DNA from: Flavisolibacter ginsenosidimutans
GTDB taxonomy: Bacteria; Bacteroidota; Bacteroidia; Chitinophagales; Chitinophagaceae
Reading direction: 5' to 3'
Assembly (NCBI RefSeq): GCF_007970805.1
Contig: NZ_CP042433.1
Coordinates: 2,170,001 to 2,234,000 of the forward strand
Length of the DNA stretch: 64,000 nucleotides
Numbering within the stretch: position 1 is the stretch's first letter; each line of letters starts with the position of its first letter. Below, piece by piece: positions 60,543-64,000 of this stretch. Below the pieces are notes generated by a model. The model ran no database searches. It was not told the origin of the DNA and saw nothing but the letters and a program-made list of their open reading frames with translations. The position numbers and the translations under genes were made by a program.

Positions 60543-61424
60543 ATGCAGGTCTCTGCCGCAATACAATCAATCATTCAACAAAAGCTTTCAGAACATTTTT
60601 CCGCCGTTCGCCCGGTACAATTTTCAGGCATCGGCGGCGAAAGCATCAACGAAACTTACCGGATAAGTTTCGGAGCCGAAAACGTTTTCTGCAAGCTAAA
60701 CTCTGTTTCAGAATTTCCGCAGTTGTTTCAAAAGGAAAAAGCAGGGCTGGAATTGCTTGCCAAGCAAGGCATTCTAAAAACGCCTGCAATAATTGAATGC
60801 TTTGAACAGGCCAACTCACAAGTTCTTGTACTGGAGTGGATTCAGCCCGGCGAAAAAACAGAAGGCTTCTGGAAAAAATTTGGGGAACAATTAGCCACAC
60901 TTCACCGCATCTCTACTGACTCCTTTGGCTTGCACGAAGACAACTACATGGGCAGCATTCCGCAAAGCAATCGCCAACACAAAACCTGGGTTGATTTTTT
61001 TGCAGAAGAAAGACTAAAGCCGATGATCGGTCGCTGTTTTCACAAAAAGCTGCTGAGCAAAACGCATCGCCAACAATTTGAAAGCGTAGAAAAAAAGCTC
61101 ACCGAAATTTTTGCCGAAGAAAAACCTTCCTTGTTACACGGCGATTTATGGAACGGCAATTTTATGTGCAATCAGAACAACGAACCCGTCTTGATTGACC
61201 CCTCAGTTTACTTCGGCCACCGCTCCGTAGACCTTGCCATGACGACTTTATTCGGTGGCTTTCGCCAGCCCTTTTACGAGGCTTATCATCATCACTTCCC
61301 GCTGCCAAAAAACCATGAACAACAGTGGGCTGTTTGCAACCTTTATCCCTTGCTAATTCATTTATATTTGTTCGGCGGCGGTTATTTACCGCAAATTGAA
61401 AATATCCTTCGCGGCTTCGCTTAA
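60543..61424 (+). CDS. Fructosamine/ketosamine-3-kinase family protein
   Basis: 293 residues, aminoglycoside-phosphotransferase-like fold. GGESINETYRISF (nucleotide region), FCKLN (ATP Lys), LVLEWIQPG, catalytic LLHGDLWNGNFMCN (HGD, with Asn) and VLIDPSVYFGHRSVDLAM (metal Asp) are the markers of the fructosamine kinase family. It should phosphorylate sugars attached to protein amines so that they detach. ATG 60543 immediately follows element copy F. Confidence 0.9.
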   Translation: MQVSAAIQSIIQQKLSEHFSAVRPVQFSGIGGESINETYRISFGAENVFCKLNSVSEFPQLFQKEKAGLELLAKQGILKTPAIIECFEQANSQVLVLEWIQPGEKTEGFWKKFGEQLATLHRISTDSFGLHEDNYMGSIPQSNRQHKTWVDFFAEERLKPMIGRCFHKKLLSKTHRQQFESVEKKLTEIFAEEKPSLLHGDLWNGNFMCNQNNEPVLIDPSVYFGHRSVDLAMTTLFGGFRQPFYEAYHHHFPLPKNHEQQWAVCNLYPLLIHLYLFGGGYLPQIENILRGFA

Positions 61425-61502
61425 CGAATGAATTGTTCGTTAATCCGGATACACGGATTACAGGATTAATCCGTCAGGGTTTTAACTTATCCACCCGTCA
61501 AC

Positions 61503-61510
61503 TAAATTTG
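61503..61510 (+). promoter_or_regulatory. -7 box TAAATTTG, leaderless promoter of rnz
   Basis: Exact TAnnTTTG match ending 4 bp before ATG 61515, which puts the transcription start at the start codon. Confidence 0.6.
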
Positions 61511-61514
61511 CCCG

Positions 61515-62420
61515 ATGCTATCGGTCACTATCCTTGGAAATAACTCCGCTGTTCCTGCGTTCAATCGTCATCCCACAAGCCAGGTGGTATCCCACGACGG
61601 CACCAATTATCTGGTTGATTGTGGCGAAGGAACACAGATACAAATGATCAAGTACAAAATCCGCCGCGGAAAAATCACGCACATTTTTATTTCTCACCTT
61701 CACGGCGATCATTACTTTGGGTTGATTGGTCTCATCAATACCTTTTCGCTTCTTTCGCACAAGCAAGAGATGCACATATACGCACCGGCGCCGCTTCAAC
61801 AAATCATCGAGATACAACTGAAGGTGGCGGACAATATACTCTCCTACCCTTTGCAATTTCATACATTAACCGAGCCTGCGGTTTTGGTGGATAACGAGAA
61901 AATAAAAATCTCCTGTTTTCGCACCACCCACCGCATCGAGTGCTACGGTTTTCTGTTTGAAGAAAAAGAAGGCAAGCGAAAACTGTTGATTGATAAAGTG
62001 CAGAAGCAAGAGATTCCTGTTTCGTTTTACAGCAGCCTGCAAGCGGGGCTTGATTACATTACACCCAAAGGCAAGCGCATCCCGAATGAAGACGTAACCG
62101 CCAATCCGGAAAAGGGCAAGAAATACGCATTTTGCGCCGATACGCGTTACGACGAAAGCATCATTCCGCACATTTACGGCGCCGATGCCATCTACCACGA
62201 AACAACTTACCTGGACAATATGCGTGAACGAGCCGTTGAACGCTTTCACAGCACAACCAAGCAAGCCGCTTTGATTGCGCGAAAAGCTATGGTGAAGAAA
62301 TTATTGATCGGTCACTTTAGTTCGAAGTACGCAACGCTTGAACAATTTTTACAGGAAACAAAGGAAGTGTTTCCGAATACGGAGCTGGCGTTGGAAGGAG
62401 TTACTTATAATATTCACTAA
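61515..62420 (+). CDS. rnz: Ribonuclease Z
   Basis: 301 residues, metallo-beta-lactamase fold. LVDCGEGTQIQM (metal region), FISHLHGDHYFGLIG (HxHxDH zinc motif, about 60-72), FRTTHRIECYGFLFEE (His), AFCADTRYD (Asp) and GHFSSKY (His) are the tRNase Z set. It removes the 3' trailer from tRNA precursors. The start codon lies 4 bp after a -7 box. Confidence 0.96.
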   Translation: MLSVTILGNNSAVPAFNRHPTSQVVSHDGTNYLVDCGEGTQIQMIKYKIRRGKITHIFISHLHGDHYFGLIGLINTFSLLSHKQEMHIYAPAPLQQIIEIQLKVADNILSYPLQFHTLTEPAVLVDNEKIKISCFRTTHRIECYGFLFEEKEGKRKLLIDKVQKQEIPVSFYSSLQAGLDYITPKGKRIPNEDVTANPEKGKKYAFCADTRYDESIIPHIYGADAIYHETTYLDNMRERAVERFHSTTKQAALIARKAMVKKLLIGHFSSKYATLEQFLQETKEVFPNTELALEGVTYNIH

Positions 62421-62455
62421 GAAGATTATTTTAAATGTTGAATGCTACAGTCTAA

Positions 62456-62914
62456 ATGAATAAAGTTCTCACATTTGAAACGCTTGATACAATTTGTCAA
62501 TTAAACATTGATAAAGATTACGTAGCCGATTGTTTAAAAATCATGAGAGAAGAAAAATGCTTCTTCTTCGACGGTGTTGTCTTACCCCAAGAACATACTG
62601 CAAGTTTATATCGCCTGCGGTTGGAGATCAAAAAGGACAATAAGAATCCCAATCATCAATTAATTACTGATTGGGAAAAAGCAGTCGTAAATATCGAAAA
62701 CTCGAAATCAAGAAACATTGGACTCACATCAATTATAGGTGAAGTTGACAACTTCCTTATATTTTATGAACCGTTTACGAGGAAAATTTTAGGGGTATCA
62801 AAAACGAAGAGTTCTGATGTTTTCCAAAATTTGGAAAAGAAGTTTAAAGAAAAAGACATTTACGGCTTAGGTGGTTTTGAACTATATAATAAAGCCATTC
62901 CGACAAAAGAGTAA
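62456..62914 (+). CDS. Hypothetical protein, AT-rich
   Basis: 152 residues, mixed alpha/beta, charged, no signal peptide or membrane helix. No family recognised. Base composition is AT-richer than the neighbouring rnz and uvrA genes, suggesting a later arrival. No clear promoter box was seen in the 35-bp gap after rnz, so it may be co-transcribed. It converges on uvrA. Confidence 0.65.
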   Translation: MNKVLTFETLDTICQLNIDKDYVADCLKIMREEKCFFFDGVVLPQEHTASLYRLRLEIKKDNKNPNHQLITDWEKAVVNIENSKSRNIGLTSIIGEVDNFLIFYEPFTRKILGVSKTKSSDVFQNLEKKFKEKDIYGLGGFELYNKAIPTKE

Positions 62915-62938
62915 AGTCTCATTCGAATCATCTTAAGT

Positions 62939-64000
62939 TCACTTCAACTCCTCCTTCAAAAACTGCCCGGTAAAACTTTCCTTCACTTTCAGCAAATCTT
63001 CCGGCGTTCCTTCAAACAAAATTTTACCGCCGCCGTTGCCGCCTTCGGGACCAAGATCAATGATGTGATCCGCCACTTTAATCACGTCCATGTTGTGTTC
63101 AATCACGAGTACCGTGTTGCCGCGGTCAACAAGCTTGTTCAACACTTCAAGCAAGTGATGAATGTCTTCAAAGTGCAAACCCGTTGTAGGCTCGTCAAGA
63201 ATGTAAAAGGTTTTGCCGGTATCGCGTTTGGCGAGTTCCGTTGCCAGTTTCACACGTTGCGCTTCGCCGCCACTCAGCGTTACCGCAGATTGACCAAGTG
63301 TGATATAACCCAAGCCAACGTCTTCAAGCACTTTTATTTTGCGGTAGATGAAAGGCACGGCCTGGAAAAATTCAACCGCTTCTTCCACCGTCATGTCAAG
63401 TACATCGGCAATAGATTTTCCTTTATACCGAATCTCCAGTGTTTCGCGGTTGTAACGTTTGCCGTTGCACTTTTCGCAGTGCACATAAACATCGGGGAGG
63501 AAGTTCATTTCGATGGTGCGCAAACCACTGCCTTCGCACACTTCGCAACGGCCGCTTTTTACATTGAACGAAAAACGTCCGGCGTTGTACCCTCTAATTT
63601 TTGCTTCGGGAATGGAAGCAAACAATGTTCGTATCTCGGTAAAAAAACCACAGTAAGTTGCCGGGTTGCTGCGCGGCGTACGGCCAATCGGCGATTGATC
63701 TATCTCAATCACTTTGTCAATCTCGTCCAAACCTTTCACCGACTTGTACGGCATGGGCGTCATCTTGCTGTTGTAGCAATGCACCGAGAGAAGCGGGTAA
63801 AGTGTTTCGTTAATCAACGTCGATTTTCCGCTGCCGCTTACACCTGTTACAACAATCAGTTTTCCCAACGGAAATTTTACACTCACGTTCTTCAGATTGT
63901 TGCCGCTGGCGCCTTTTATTTCAACGCACTTGCCGTTGCCTTTGCGTCGCTCTTTCGGAACCGCTATTTCTCTTTCGCCGTTTAAGAAGTGTGCGGTTAA
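62939..64000 (-). CDS. uvrA: Excinuclease ABC subunit A, C-terminal part
   Basis: Partial; the frame runs off the right edge, and 353 codons are visible. Part of the second ATPase: P-loop [20 protein letters not shown], the zinc finger CEVCEGSG...CEKCNGKRY, signature [16 protein letters not shown] and Walker [18 protein letters not shown]. It finds bulky DNA damage and loads UvrB. The GTG at 63886 is an internal codon, not a start: 38 in-frame codons precede it up to the edge. Confidence 0.97.
   Translation of the reverse strand, partial: LTAHFLNGEREIAVPKERRKGNGKCVEIKGASGNNLKNVSVKFPLGKLIVVTGVSGSGKSTLINETLYPLLSVHCYNSKMTPMPYKSVKGLDEIDKVIEIDQSPIGRTPRSNPATYCGFFTEIRTLFASIPEAKIRGYNAGRFSFNVKSGRCEVCEGSGLRTIEMNFLPDVYVHCEKCNGKRYNRETLEIRYKGKSIADVLDMTVEEAVEFFQAVPFIYRKIKVLEDVGLGYITLGQSAVTLSGGEAQRVKLATELAKRDTGKTFYILDEPTTGLHFEDIHHLLEVLNKLVDRGNTVLVIEHNMDVIKVADHIIDLGPEGGNGGGKILFEGTPEDLLKVKESFTGQFLKEELK

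Noticed and set aside
63847-63886. GTG at 63886 as start of a short UvrA-like protein
   Set aside because: The frame continues without a stop through 38 more codons to the window edge, with UvrA-like sequence.
1-64000. CRISPR arrays, tRNA genes, rRNA genes, transposases
   Set aside because: Reading all gaps found no regularly spaced direct repeats, cloverleaf-like sequences, rRNA segments or transposase ORFs. Short structured RNAs could still have been missed without a covariance search.

Overview
The window looks like chromosomal DNA of a member of the Bacteroidota, most likely family Chitinophagaceae. This is inferred from gene content and from promoters of the TAnnTTTG (-7) type, not from a 16S gene, which is absent. 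Typical traits are GLPGLI-like and M16/M1 secreted peptidases, a phosphosulfolactate synthase, the dcw order mraZ-rsmH-ftsL-ftsI-murE-mraY-murD-ftsW-murG-murC-ftsQ-ftsA-ftsZ, a PASTA-bearing FtsI and a very long FtsZ. I saw no rRNA, tRNA, CRISPR array, transposase or prophage.

Layout. 0-8 kb: secreted transglutaminase-like protein, ECF sigma/anti-sigma pair, thioesterase, comA-aroE, a TPR protein and small secreted proteins. 8-13 kb: M1 aminopeptidase, pckA, Xaa-Pro aminopeptidase. 13.1-13.7 kb: a four-helix-bundle (S23-type) gene lying between 27-bp inverted repeats. 13.7-26 kb: pssA, purS, rsmI, a FadN-type beta-oxidation enzyme followed by a cytosolic metzincin, an M16 peptidase pair, an EamA transporter, a nucleotide-sugar epimerase-like protein, an ABC transporter and a response regulator. 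26.6-43.9 kb (minus strand): the division and cell-wall cluster, ending in a strong terminator behind ftsZ and starting at mraZ with a candidate MraZ operator and nearby DnaA boxes. 44-49 kb: queA, mdh, rlmK-like, and an exonuclease-GIY-YIG fusion. 49-52.3 kb: an accessory patch with an amber-interrupted ORF, a PIN/antitoxin pair and orphan ORFs. 52.3-64 kb: desaturase, thioesterase/MFS pair, FKBP, cmk, ppa, clpC, STAS protein, fructosamine-kinase family, rnz, a hypothetical protein and the C-terminal part of uvrA running off the right edge.

The most unusual signal is in the gaps, not the genes. At least ten intergenic spaces hold inverted repeats, each built from its own short repeated 'word'. 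The arms repeatedly touch or include stop codons, or end a few bases before a start codon, even inside the essential dcw cluster. One such pair of arms encloses the four-helix-bundle gene, the same layout as the S23-encoding intervening sequences known from 23S rRNA. A second dispersed element (about 60-170 bp, core TGTTGCGTCGCACTCTTG) occurs at least six times, and two of its copies carry word-repeat tracts at their ends. I propose these are one family of non-coding mobile elements plus one protein-coding member. This is inference. Several genes also have a -7 box placed so close to the ATG that their mRNAs should be leaderless.
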